Shown: positions 1-6,949, counted from the first letter of the stretch. The stretch: 7,654 nucleotides of DNA from Spirochaetota bacterium (GCA_029265255.1 JAJUJQ010000037.1:1-7654); one strand, 5' to 3'. A program made the numbers and translations. The notes: generated from the letters alone by a model not told the origin.

Positions 1-237
1 CTTCCGGTACGGCGAGGTGAGGAGCACTTCCTCCACGATATCCTGAATTTCCTCCACGGTGGGAGTCTTTTCGCCGAGCGCCTGCTGGGCCAGCGTCAGG
101 GCGCGGAGCGCGAGGCGCTTTGCGATCGGCGCATCGAACTCGCCCGTGGCGGCACCCGCCTTCATGATCGCTCTGGTGATCTTCTCCGCATCGAAGCTGA
201 CCTCGACGCCATTGCGTTTGATGATCGACTGAAACAT
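1..237 (-). CDS. nrdD: Ribonucleotide reductase N-terminal ATP-cone, probably anaerobic class III (NrdD); 3' part outside window
   Basis: Only the first 79 residues are in the window and the frame is open to the edge. They form an ATP-cone, the allosteric nucleotide-binding domain at the N-terminus of ribonucleotide reductases. It starts MFQSIIKRNGVEVSFDAEKI (basic-NG-V-FD-KI pattern, residues 6-20) and ends in the typical PTVEEIQDIVEEVL helix (59-72). The ATG at 237-235 is preceded by a strong AGGGAGGAAG Shine-Dalgarno at 245-254. Ribonucleotide reductase makes deoxynucleotides for DNA synthesis in the cytoplasm. The ATP-cone also occurs in NrdA, NrdJ and NrdR. NrdR is unlikely because it has an N-terminal zinc ribbon before the cone. 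I favour class III NrdD from the anaerobic context and because B12 riboswitches usually repress B12-independent isozymes. The catalytic part is not visible, so the class is an inference. The leader carries NrdR boxes and a cobalamin riboswitch, which strongly supports a reductase. Confidence 0.72.
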   Translation of the reverse strand, partial: MFQSIIKRNGVEVSFDAEKITRAIMKAGAATGEFDAPIAKRLALRALTLAQQALGEKTPTVEEIQDIVEEVLLTSPYRK

Positions 238-244
238 GGTATCT

Positions 245-269
245 CTTCCTCCCTCGGGAAATGAACCGA
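245..269 (-). promoter_or_regulatory. Strong RBS with candidate sequestering hairpin (expression platform of the riboswitch)
   Basis: The ribosome binding site AGGGAGGAAG (245-254) lies 7 nt before the reductase ATG. The stretch UUUCC (257-261) can pair with GGAAG (245-249) across a 7-nt loop and would mask the GGAGG core. An overlapping alternative, UCGG (266-269) with CCGA (254-257), would leave the core open. No T-run follows any stem between the riboswitch and the start codon, so translational control looks more likely than transcription termination. The stems are short (4-5 bp), so this is a proposal from inspection and not a computed fold. Confidence 0.45.
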
Positions 270-279
270 CACATCCGAC

Positions 280-490
280 AGGATAGGTCTTCCGGCTCCG
301 GGCGCTCTACTCGCCCGCCTTCCCATCTCACCCTCTGGCGAGACAGTGGCTTTTTGTTGGGCTTTCGCTCCCGACACGGCTGCGGGGCAGCGGGAGAATC
401 GCACTCCTCTTCCCTGGCTTCCTGCCGCTTCACGCTGCATGCCCCACTCCACTACCACGGAGCGATTCTTGGCATGCAGGATTCTATCCT
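280..490 (-). ncRNA. Cobalamin (B12) riboswitch in the reductase leader
   Basis: On the minus strand the conserved blocks of the B12 element occur in the right order. They are GGGAA with GGAGTGCGATTCTCC (393-407), the GCTGCCCCGCAGC hairpin (379-391), GCCACTG (344-350), GGGAAGGCG (316-324), and the B12 box GCCGGAAGACCTATCC (281-296; family pattern GCCAGGAGACCTGCC). A 7-bp P1 closes the domain: AGGATAG (484-490) pairs with CTATCCT (280-286), giving about 211 nt, normal for the class. Two extra hairpins are visible: CTGCATGCC/GGCATGCAG (471-479 with 435-443) and GGGCG/CGCCC before the B12 box. Binding of a cobalamin such as adenosylcobalamin normally lowers expression of the downstream gene. Here P1 ends only 42 nt before the reductase ATG. 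ATCC (281-284) can alternatively pair with GGAT (273-276), which competes with P1 and offers a possible switch. Confidence 0.92.
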
Positions 491-518
491 AGGCGAGAAC
501 CACGGGGCTGTCAATATA
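486..518 (-). promoter_or_regulatory. Candidate reductase promoter region (two competing assignments)
   Basis: Option A by consensus is TTGACA (509-514), a 17-bp spacer, then TAGGAT (486-491). The transcript would begin near 479, which would leave the 5' strand of riboswitch P1 (484-490) out of the RNA. Option B is a -10 of TATATT (513-518) with no good -35, starting near 506 and keeping the whole riboswitch. Both options overlap the proximal NrdR box, as expected for a repressor site. Which is used cannot be settled from sequence. Confidence 0.4.
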
Positions 519-524
519 TTGTGT
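509..524. promoter_or_regulatory. NrdR box 1 (proximal)
   Basis: TGTCAATATATTGTGT matches the ACACAATATATTGTGT form of the NrdR palindrome at 13 of 16 positions, and its central CAATATATTG is a perfect match. NrdR is an ATP-cone repressor that senses nucleotide status and binds paired boxes upstream of ribonucleotide reductase genes. The box overlaps both candidate promoter elements and is centred 31 bp from a second box. Confidence 0.8.
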
Positions 525-539
525 GGAAAATTTTCATAT

Positions 540-555
540 ATACAACAGATTGTGT
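540..555. promoter_or_regulatory. NrdR box 2 (distal)
   Basis: ATACAACAGATTGTGT matches the same palindrome at 13 of 16 positions, with the right half (ATTGTGT) intact and the centre weaker. The centre-to-centre distance to box 1 is 31 bp, or three helical turns, the spacing known for tandem NrdR boxes. It begins 9 bp past the stop codon of the LacI-family gene. Confidence 0.72.
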
Positions 556-563
556 ACCATCTC

Positions 564-1553
564 TTACGACGACTGTCGCACGATGAGGCTCGAGGGTAAG
601 AGGACCCGCATGGGATCTGGCTTTCGGCCTTCGATGCATTCGAAGAGCATGGCGGCGCTCACTTCTCCCATGCGCTCGAGGGGCAGGGCAAAGGTAGTGA
701 TGGGGATGGGCCAGAAGGAAGCGAACTCTCTGTCGTCGTAGCCGACGACCTTGAGGTCGCCGGGGATCGCCAGCCCATGCGCAAGGGCTCGGTTGATAGC
801 ACCTGCGGCCATGTAGTCGTTTGCACAGAAGACCGCATCGATGTCGGGACAGCGCTCAAGGAGTGCATCGAGGCAGCGGGCTCCTGATTCGGCGCTGAAG
901 TCGCCATGGATCACCCTCTCCGCTGGTTCAAAGTCGACGCCGCATTCTTCGAGGGCACTGATGAAGCCTGCGAGCCGTTCGATACTCGCAAGGCGTCTTT
1001 CCGGCCCCGCGATCACCGCCGGGTGGCGGGCACCCCTGGATACGAGGTGGAGCGCGGCCTCTTTTCCTCCCGCAACATCGTCGGGCTGGACGGAAGGCAG
1101 CGAATCGTGGATGAAGGTGTTGACGGTGACTGCGGGTAAATCGAAGACGGCGCGCATCTCTGAGCTGATCGCCTGGCGCACGCCGTAGGCAGCGATAATG
1201 CCATCCACCCGGCGCTTGCGCAAAAAATCGATAGCGCTCGATATGTCGTTGTCGAATTCCACGCCGCTCGTAAAGAGCAAATAACTGTTTCTTTCGCGCG
1301 CGACTTTTTCTGCGCCATGAATGATCCTTGAGGCGAACACTTCGGTGATATCGAAGGCAAAAAAGCCGATGACGCCTGAGGTCGTCGTGCGGAGCGCCCG
1401 CGCGGCGGGGTTCGGCTCATAGCCGAGCCGCTCGATGGCATCGTATATCTTGTCCTTCGTGGCCTGGCTTATGGGGCGTTTGCCGCTGAGGGCGTGGCTG
1501 ACGGTCGACACCGATACGCCCGCGGCAACGGCGACATCGCGGATGGTGACCAT
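564..1553 (-). CDS. LacI-family transcriptional repressor, likely local regulator of the sugar operon
   Basis: A complete 329-residue protein of normal LacI-family length. The N-terminal helix-turn-helix is VTIRDVAVAAGVSVSTVSHAL (residues 2-22), followed by GYEPNPAARALRT with the hinge helix and its minor-groove leucine L54. The rest is a periplasmic-binding-protein-like effector domain with DGIIA near 117, an R193 in IERLAGF equivalent to the inducer-contacting arginine of LacI, FCANDYMAAGA near 242-252, and VVGYDDREFA near 269-278. It is the last gene of the operon, 17 bp after the glycosidase stop, with only a weak ribosome site (GGTAAG) and no visible promoter of its own. It probably binds the CG-centred palindrome at 6960-6993, which has the AAAACGTTTT core typical of the family. 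That would make it autoregulatory, with a sugar or cleavage product as inducer. Both points are inference. The recognition helix has SH where SR is common. Confidence 0.93.
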   Translation of the reverse strand: MVTIRDVAVAAGVSVSTVSHALSGKRPISQATKDKIYDAIERLGYEPNPAARALRTTTSGVIGFFAFDITEVFASRIIHGAEKVARERNSYLLFTSGVEFDNDISSAIDFLRKRRVDGIIAAYGVRQAISSEMRAVFDLPAVTVNTFIHDSLPSVQPDDVAGGKEAALHLVSRGARHPAVIAGPERRLASIERLAGFISALEECGVDFEPAERVIHGDFSAESGARCLDALLERCPDIDAVFCANDYMAAGAINRALAHGLAIPGDLKVVGYDDREFASFWPIPITTFALPLERMGEVSAAMLFECIEGRKPDPMRVLLPSSLIVRQSS

Positions 1554-1570
1554 GTTCTTACCATACTACA

Positions 1571-3988
1571 TCAGGCCCGCCTTGTGCGATACGCTCCTCT
1601 CAGCACAAGGCGGAGATGTTCTGGCGCGCACTGGAAGCGAAACTCGACGCTCCGGCCGCCTGTGTTCCCCTCATCATCGAGGATGAGAAAGCCTTCGGGG
1701 ACAGTAAAGCGCCAGTACTTTCGGTAGTCGGCGTCGATGGCCGACTGTGTGCGCACGATGTCGAGCACGGCATCGCCGCTGGGCGTCGTTTCGAAGGCCA
1801 TGCGCCAGCGCCAGTAGCTGCCAGGAACAAAATCGCTCTCGCCGTCGTCCTCGCTGTGGATGCAGACAATGGGACGCGAGGCGACATTGCCGGCGCCAGC
1901 GGGAGGCACGACGAGGAATTCATACTCATCCAGCGCCGTCTTCCCCACTGAGCCTACCTTCAGCGATGTAGGGATCACCGTGCCGCAGCGGAAAAAATAT
2001 CGCAGCGAATCGAGAGGATAGTCGAATTCGAGGTGGGTGCCCCCGCGGTGCAGTATGCCGGTGCTCGGGTCGAACCAGTCCGCTCCCGAGGGGAACTGGA
2101 GCTCCGCCCTGGTCATTCCTCGCTCAGGCGGGCCTGGGACAAGGATGGCATCTCCGGCCATTCTGTCGAGGCACTCGTAGGAAAGCGAATGATCGTCCGG
2201 AAATTCGAGCGCCACCGGGCTCTCCATTGGAATTCCGGTCTCCGAGGCGCGGATCGCCAGGTCGTAGATATAGGGGAGAAACCGATAGCGCTCCCGGATG
2301 AAACGACGGATCGCATCCAGCCAGTGCGGGAATATCCATGGCTCCGTGATGCTCCCGTCAGGCTTCCACGAGTGCATTACGAAGCGCGGCTGGAACACCG
2401 CGCTCTGGCACCAGCGGAGCAAGAGCTCCTCGTCTGGGGCAGGCCCCACGAAGCCTCCTAGATCGTGCCCGTACATCGGCATGCCGCTCAGACCCAGGTT
2501 CATGCCCATGACGATGTTGAAGCGGAAACATGCATAGCTGGAGACATTGTCGCCAGTCCACGTGCGCGCGTAGCGCTGGAGGCCCGCATAGCCTGAGCGA
2601 CTTATGAGCCAGGGTCGCTTGCCGGGATTGGCCTTGCGCATCGCCTCGAACGAGGCCTGTGCCATTTTTACTGGCAAAAACTTCTTGCATGCCTGGATGG
2701 GGAGGGACTCGTCCTCGATCTCGAACTCGTTGTTGTCGTTCCAGACTCCCGAGACACCCTTGTCGAGGATGTGCTCGGTCAGTGCTGTAACCCACCAGTC
2801 GAAACCTTCTTTTCGAGAAAAATCGATGAACGAGGCGCTGCCCCCCCAGTAATAGCTCTTGAGCGGAGCGCCATCGGCATCCGGGATGAATGCGCCCGCA
2901 GCCGCAAGGCGCCTGTACCAAGGGTGGCTCGACAGAATCCCCGGCTTTACGTTACAGCAGATGCGGTATCCCCTGGCGCGGAGGGCGCGGATGAACTGCC
3001 CAGGATTAGGAAATTTTTTCCTGTTCCAGACAAAGGTGTAGCGCTCGCCGTTGTCCGCTTTGACATACCCTGAAGAAAAATACATGCCTTCGCAGGGGAT
3101 GCCCTCTTTTTCTACGCGCTCGAAGAATTCGAGTATTCTCTCCTGTGCGTTGTCAGGCTCGGTGTATCCCATGCTGGAGGTGAGGTAACCGAAAGAGAAA
3201 AGGGGAGGAAGTGCAGGCATGCCTGAGAGCCTACAGTAGGCCGAGATGATGTCGCGGTAGTGGTGCCCTGTCATGACATAGTAGCCAAAAGGGCCCCCCG
3301 CAAGCACGACATCATAGTAGAACATGCTCTCGACGCCGAAGTTCACTTCCTCCACCTGCAGGTTGGGGAAGTAGAGTCCGCACAGGGCGCCGCGCTCCCT
3401 GTTGACCTTCATAAAGAAGGGCACCGATTTGTAGAGAGGATCGCTCGATGCCGCGTCATAGCCGAGGGCGTCCCTGTTGAACAGTTTGAACAGACGGTTG
3501 CGCTTGTTCAAATTTCCCGTCTTTTCTCCGAGGCCGAAGAAGGCGTCGCCGTCCTCGAGGCGGAAGTTGAACTTGCCCCGCACCGAGCCTGGCACGGCCC
3601 CCTCTTGAACCCTGAGTGGATACTGGGGAACCACGAGGTCCCTGTGGCCTATCTCGCCGCCGTGGACGAGCACCTCGTCTTCGTACACGGACAGCAGGGC
3701 AGTCTCCTTGTGGATCAGAACCTTCGTGCCTCCGTGGCGAAGCTCATATTCGGTCTCCCTTTCGGCGAACGAGTCCCAGACAAGGCCGGCGCCGCCGGGT
3801 GTGTCCACGACGAGCCCAGGGTAGGGCACATTCGCCGTGGGCGGCACAATCGATTCGTCGAAGATATAAAAAACGGACAGGACGCGGGGAGCCTGGATCG
3901 AGACTTCAAGCCTGCCGTTTTCTCCGAAAAGGGCCGCTCGGCCACCTTCTATGTGGAATTTGTCGAGATTTTTTAGTACATGCAGCAT
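1571..3988 (-). CDS. Glycoside hydrolase family 31 (alpha-glycosidase/alpha-xylosidase type), cytoplasmic
   Basis: An 805-residue GH31 enzyme, which hydrolyses alpha-linked sugars with retention. An N-terminal beta-sandwich (to about 250) is followed by the TIM barrel. The barrel contains GVWNDNNE (414-421) with predicted nucleophile D418, SRSGYAGLQRYARTWTGDN with predicted acid/base D480, and GHDLGGFVG (507-515). Beta-rich C-terminal domains follow. The usual GH31 nucleophile signature is W-x-D-M-N-E; here the methionine is asparagine. The body (SSGYVKADNGERYTFVWNRKKFPNP, KPGILSSHPWY) recalls the clostridial CPE1046-like GH31 branch, a memory-based and tentative match. There is no signal peptide, so it should act on imported oligosaccharide. 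I chose the ATG at 3988 over upstream in-frame starts because it lies 2 nt after the permease stop, has GGAGTGAAGG upstream, and the extra 74 residues would be an out-of-frame read of the permease gene. The substrate cannot be named. Confidence 0.92.
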   Translation of the reverse strand: MLHVLKNLDKFHIEGGRAALFGENGRLEVSIQAPRVLSVFYIFDESIVPPTANVPYPGLVVDTPGGAGLVWDSFAERETEYELRHGGTKVLIHKETALLSVYEDEVLVHGGEIGHRDLVVPQYPLRVQEGAVPGSVRGKFNFRLEDGDAFFGLGEKTGNLNKRNRLFKLFNRDALGYDAASSDPLYKSVPFFMKVNRERGALCGLYFPNLQVEEVNFGVESMFYYDVVLAGGPFGYYVMTGHHYRDIISAYCRLSGMPALPPLFSFGYLTSSMGYTEPDNAQERILEFFERVEKEGIPCEGMYFSSGYVKADNGERYTFVWNRKKFPNPGQFIRALRARGYRICCNVKPGILSSHPWYRRLAAAGAFIPDADGAPLKSYYWGGSASFIDFSRKEGFDWWVTALTEHILDKGVSGVWNDNNEFEIEDESLPIQACKKFLPVKMAQASFEAMRKANPGKRPWLISRSGYAGLQRYARTWTGDNVSSYACFRFNIVMGMNLGLSGMPMYGHDLGGFVGPAPDEELLLRWCQSAVFQPRFVMHSWKPDGSITEPWIFPHWLDAIRRFIRERYRFLPYIYDLAIRASETGIPMESPVALEFPDDHSLSYECLDRMAGDAILVPGPPERGMTRAELQFPSGADWFDPSTGILHRGGTHLEFDYPLDSLRYFFRCGTVIPTSLKVGSVGKTALDEYEFLVVPPAGAGNVASRPIVCIHSEDDGESDFVPGSYWRWRMAFETTPSGDAVLDIVRTQSAIDADYRKYWRFTVPEGFLILDDEGNTGGRSVEFRFQCAPEHLRLVLRGAYRTRRA

Positions 3989-3990
3989 GA

Positions 3991-4800
3991 TTACGCCTTC
4001 ACTCCGCCTGCGGTCAGTCCTTTTACGAAATATTTCTGCAGCGCTAAGAATACGACGATCATCGGTATCATCGTCACGACGGTCATCGCGAGGAGATTCG
4101 CCCAGTTTATCTGGAACTGCCCTACAAAGTTGGCCAGCGCCAGCTGCAGGGTCATCTTTTTCTTGACCGAAATGACGATGAAGGGCCAGAGAAAATCGTT
4201 CCACCGCCACATGAACGAAAAGATCGCGATCGTCGCGATGATGGGCTTCGCGAGCGGCACAATAATCTTCGTGAAAATGCGGAACTCGCCCGCGCCGTCG
4301 ATTCTCGCCGCCTCGATGAAGGAATTAGGAATCGTCTGGATGTACTGCCGCGCCAGAAACACGCCGGTAGGCGTGGCCGCCGGAGGAATAATGATGCCCC
4401 ACAGCGTGTTGAGCATGCCGAGCTCTTTCAAAAGGATAAAAATTGGGACCATGATCGCCTGGAGAGGGATCATCAGCGTGCCCACCATGATAGAGAAGAT
4501 GAGGTCGCGGCCCCTGAACCAAAATTTGGAGAGAGCGTACCCTGCCATAACATTTATAGAGATCGTGAGCAACGTCGCGACCACCGACACGAAGATCGAA
4601 TTCTTGTAGTAGGTGATAAAGTCGCCGCTGGCGAATGCCTTCACGTAGTTGTCGAGCGTCGGAGAACGCGGCAAGATCGTCAGTGGGTACGTGAAGAGTT
4701 CGGACTGTGGCTTCAATGAAGAGATCACCACCCACAGGAGGGGAAAAAGAAATATAAAAGAGACGAGGATGAGGAGGATATACTTGAGTATTCTATTCAT
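3991..4800 (-). CDS. Carbohydrate ABC transporter permease, CUT1 MalG-type
   Basis: A 269-residue inner-membrane permease with six expected membrane segments. The first is at about 5-27 (YILLILVSFIFLFPLLWVVI). The EAA loop that docks the ATPase is EAARIDGAGEFRIFTKIIVPLAKP (about 163-186). The C-terminus QKYFVKGLTAGGVKA is the classic MalG-family ending. The start ATG overlaps the last 8 bp of the upstream permease gene and has GGGAGGAG 8 nt before it, so the two halves of the channel are translationally coupled. Together with the MalF-type partner it forms the membrane pore for the binding protein encoded upstream. The family imports di- and oligosaccharides or glycerol phosphate; the neighbouring GH31 suggests an alpha-linked oligosaccharide. 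Confidence 0.95.
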   Translation of the reverse strand: MNRILKYILLILVSFIFLFPLLWVVISSLKPQSELFTYPLTILPRSPTLDNYVKAFASGDFITYYKNSIFVSVVATLLTISINVMAGYALSKFWFRGRDLIFSIMVGTLMIPLQAIMVPIFILLKELGMLNTLWGIIIPPAATPTGVFLARQYIQTIPNSFIEAARIDGAGEFRIFTKIIVPLAKPIIATIAIFSFMWRWNDFLWPFIVISVKKKMTLQLALANFVGQFQINWANLLAMTVVTMIPMIVVFLALQKYFVKGLTAGGVKA

Positions 4801-5698
4801 TGGTGTACTCCTCCCTCTGCGCCGCGAACTGAAGCGCAGTGAACAGCCCTATGATGGCTAGGAGAATCACGGACATCGCAGCGCCGTAGCCCATCCTGTC
4901 CTCCTCGAACGCCGCCTGGTAGATGTACTGGACGATGAACTTAGTGGACGTGCCCGGGCCTCCCTGGGTCATCACGAATATGAGCTCGTAGGCCTTGAAC
5001 GCCTCGATCGTGGCCAGCACGATGACGACGAGGAGAATAGGCCTGAGGAGAGGAAGTGTGATGCGTCGAAACACAGTAAAGCGGCCTGCACCGTCGATCT
5101 CTGCCGCTTCGTAATAGGTCTTTGGGATGGCCTGCAGGCCGCCGACGAACATCATCATAAAATAGCCCACCCTGGTCCACACCGTGACGAAGATGAGGCT
5201 TATGTTCGCCATGGTGCCGTCAGTGAGCCAGGGCAGGGGTTTTCCCCCCGCCAACCGCAGCACATAATTGATGATTCCTAGGTCATACCCCAAAAGCCAT
5301 CTCCAGGCGATGCCCACGATGATCATGCTGAGCATGGTCGGGACATAGTACATTGCGCGGAATACGCCCATCCCCTTCCCTTCGTCGGCAAGAGGAAGGG
5401 CGAGCGCAAGCGCGAACGTCGCCAGGAGCGGCACGACCGCAGCGACATAGACGAGGGTGTTCTTAAGCGTCAGCCAAAACATGGAATCGTGGAGTATGTT
5501 CCTGAAGTTTTTGAGCCCCACAAAGGTCGAGCCTTCGAGGAAGCTCCAGTCGAAGAGCGACATGCGGAGGCCCAGGATCGCGGGCAGAATGATGAATATG
5601 CCAAAAATGAGCAGATTCGGCGCAAGAAACAGCATGGGAACGAGCGTCTGCTCAAAGGTGCCGTGAGATCGCTTCCTGGGCTTCATAGTCGTTGCCAA
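4793..5698 (-). CDS. Carbohydrate ABC transporter permease, CUT1 MalF/UgpA-type
   Basis: A 301-residue membrane protein that forms the second half of the sugar import channel. A short basic N-terminus (KPRKR) is followed by a first membrane segment at about 20-45 (MLFLAPNLLIFGIFIILPAILG). The EAA loop is YEAAEIDGAGRFTVFRRITLPLLRP (196-220), followed by the family pattern FVMTQGGPGTST (241-252). The reading frame begins at TTG (5698), 12 nt after the binding-protein stop. An in-frame ATG at 5686 (MKPRKRSHG) is an equally good start. Neither has a recognisable Shine-Dalgarno, which is odd in this operon where the other transport genes have good ones; coupling to the upstream stop is likely. The final codons overlap the next permease by 8 bp. 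Confidence 0.94.
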   Translation of the reverse strand: MATTMKPRKRSHGTFEQTLVPMLFLAPNLLIFGIFIILPAILGLRMSLFDWSFLEGSTFVGLKNFRNILHDSMFWLTLKNTLVYVAAVVPLLATFALALALPLADEGKGMGVFRAMYYVPTMLSMIIVGIAWRWLLGYDLGIINYVLRLAGGKPLPWLTDGTMANISLIFVTVWTRVGYFMMMFVGGLQAIPKTYYEAAEIDGAGRFTVFRRITLPLLRPILLVVIVLATIEAFKAYELIFVMTQGGPGTSTKFIVQYIYQAAFEEDRMGYGAAMSVILLAIIGLFTALQFAAQREEYTNE

Positions 5699-5710
5699 TA
5701 GTCGTCGTTA

Positions 5711-6949
5711 TCAGAAGTACGAATTGCCCTTAGCCTGGATGTTGGCCGCGGTCTGCTCCATCGTCTGTTTTCCGAGGAGTCCTTCCACGATCTGCTCGCG
5801 GGCATAGGCGTTGAGTTTGGCCACCACATCGCTCTTCCAGTCCTCCGCCGTATAGGCCGGGGTAAGGTTGAGGTCCTGGGTGAACACAGCGAAATCCTTC
5901 GATCGTGCCGCGTAGGCTATGGTGGCATCTTTGCGCGCCGACAAGTTGAAGGTGTCCCTGCAGTACTGCTCGTTGTGCGCCTTATCGGAGAAGACCGCAA
6001 TGAGATCGAGGGCATCTTTCTTGTTGGGCGAATTCTTGAAGGTGCCGACGAACTTGCCACCCGGCACAGAGGAGTTGATCTTGCGGCTCGGCATGCGCAC
6101 CGCACACCACTCGAAATCTTTGATGTTCTTGTTGTAGGCGTTGATGAGCCACGAACCGCCGACATGGCAGGCCACGAGGCCCGACTGGAAGAGCTCCTGA
6201 GGATTCTCGGAGCCCATCCAGACCGATTTGGGGGCAAGGCCTTCATCGTGCAGCATCTTGAAGAACTTGAGCGCATCCAAAGTTTCGGGAGTGTTGAAGT
6301 TCATCGATGTGCCGTTATTGGAGAGGAAACGCCCCCCTGCCTCATAGAGGAAGGTCGAGAAGCGGTGCGTCGAGAAGTCAACCGTGATGCCGTACTTAGC
6401 CTTCGGATTCGCCTTGAGCACTTTTTTCATCGCGTCCACCCACTGATCCCATGTCCATGTCTGCGAGAGCTTCTCCACATCGATGCCTGCGTTCTTGAAA
6501 TAGGTCTTGTTCACGATCATGCCGTTGGCGGTGGCCTCCGTGGGCATCGCCATGAGCCGGCCATTCTCGTCTCGCCCGAGGGCCAAAGAAGAAGCGAAGT
6601 ATCCCTTGGCGAGCTCATCGAAGACTGGCTTTCCGGAAAGCGGTTCGAGGCTATTCACGAAGAGCGGCACATGGGCGCTCGCGAGCCTGGCGACGTCCGG
6701 GGGATTCCCGCCCGCGATCATCATCCTGAGCTTGTTCTCGTAGTCCTTGAAGGGAATGACCTGCATGTCGATGGCGATGTTTGGGTGGCTCTTCTGATAA
6801 TCGGCCATCGTCGCCATGAACACGTCGGATTCATTCGCGTCGTTGAACCACAGCACGGTCAGCGTCGTCTTGGGCTGTGCCCAGAGGGTACTCAGAGCCG
6901 CCACCACAAGAAGGAACACCAGCAGGGATGCTGTCTTTCTCTGTTTCAT
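5711..6949 (-). CDS. Extracellular sugar-binding protein (CUT1 ABC transporter, family 1 solute-binding protein)
   Basis: A 412-residue periplasmic sugar receptor of normal length. The signal peptide is MKQRKTASLLVFLLVVAALS, cleaved probably after TLWA at residue 24. There is no lipobox cysteine, so the mature protein is soluble in a periplasm, as in diderm bacteria. The mature part opens with TTLTVLWFNDANESD and shows the family features FKDYENKLRMMIAGGNPPDVARL (about 67-90), a TWTWDQWVDAMKKV segment and a VGGSWLINAYNK region. An in-frame upstream start (MTILRRQ, 6973) is rejected: it lies inside the operator palindrome, whereas the ATG at 6949 has GGAGG 6 nt upstream and leads directly into the signal peptide. 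It is first in the operon and feeds the two permeases. The ligand is unknown; an alpha-linked oligosaccharide is inferred from the GH31 gene. Confidence 0.95.
   Translation of the reverse strand: MKQRKTASLLVFLLVVAALSTLWAQPKTTLTVLWFNDANESDVFMATMADYQKSHPNIAIDMQVIPFKDYENKLRMMIAGGNPPDVARLASAHVPLFVNSLEPLSGKPVFDELAKGYFASSLALGRDENGRLMAMPTEATANGMIVNKTYFKNAGIDVEKLSQTWTWDQWVDAMKKVLKANPKAKYGITVDFSTHRFSTFLYEAGGRFLSNNGTSMNFNTPETLDALKFFKMLHDEGLAPKSVWMGSENPQELFQSGLVACHVGGSWLINAYNKNIKDFEWCAVRMPSRKINSSVPGGKFVGTFKNSPNKKDALDLIAVFSDKAHNEQYCRDTFNLSARKDATIAYAARSKDFAVFTQDLNLTPAYTAEDWKSDVVAKLNAYAREQIVEGLLGKQTMEQTAANIQAKGNSYF

Noticed and set aside
162..458. Minus-strand reading frame of 98 codons across the reductase leader
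   Set aside because: It overlaps the cobalamin riboswitch and the reductase start in another frame, and its sequence is arginine/serine-rich with no motif.
3260..3976. Plus-strand reading frame of 238 codons opposite the GH31 gene
   Set aside because: Antisense shadow of a well-supported gene in G+C-rich DNA; no recognisable motif.
3989..4210. Extension of the GH31 reading frame upstream to an in-frame start at 4210
   Set aside because: It lies entirely inside the permease gene in another frame, has arginine- and aspartate-rich nonsense composition, and the ATG at 3988 sits 2 nt after the permease stop with a ribosome site.
3980..4609. Plus-strand reading frame of 209 codons opposite the MalG-type permease
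   Set aside because: Antisense to a permease with intact EAA loop; composition is a mirror of the real gene.
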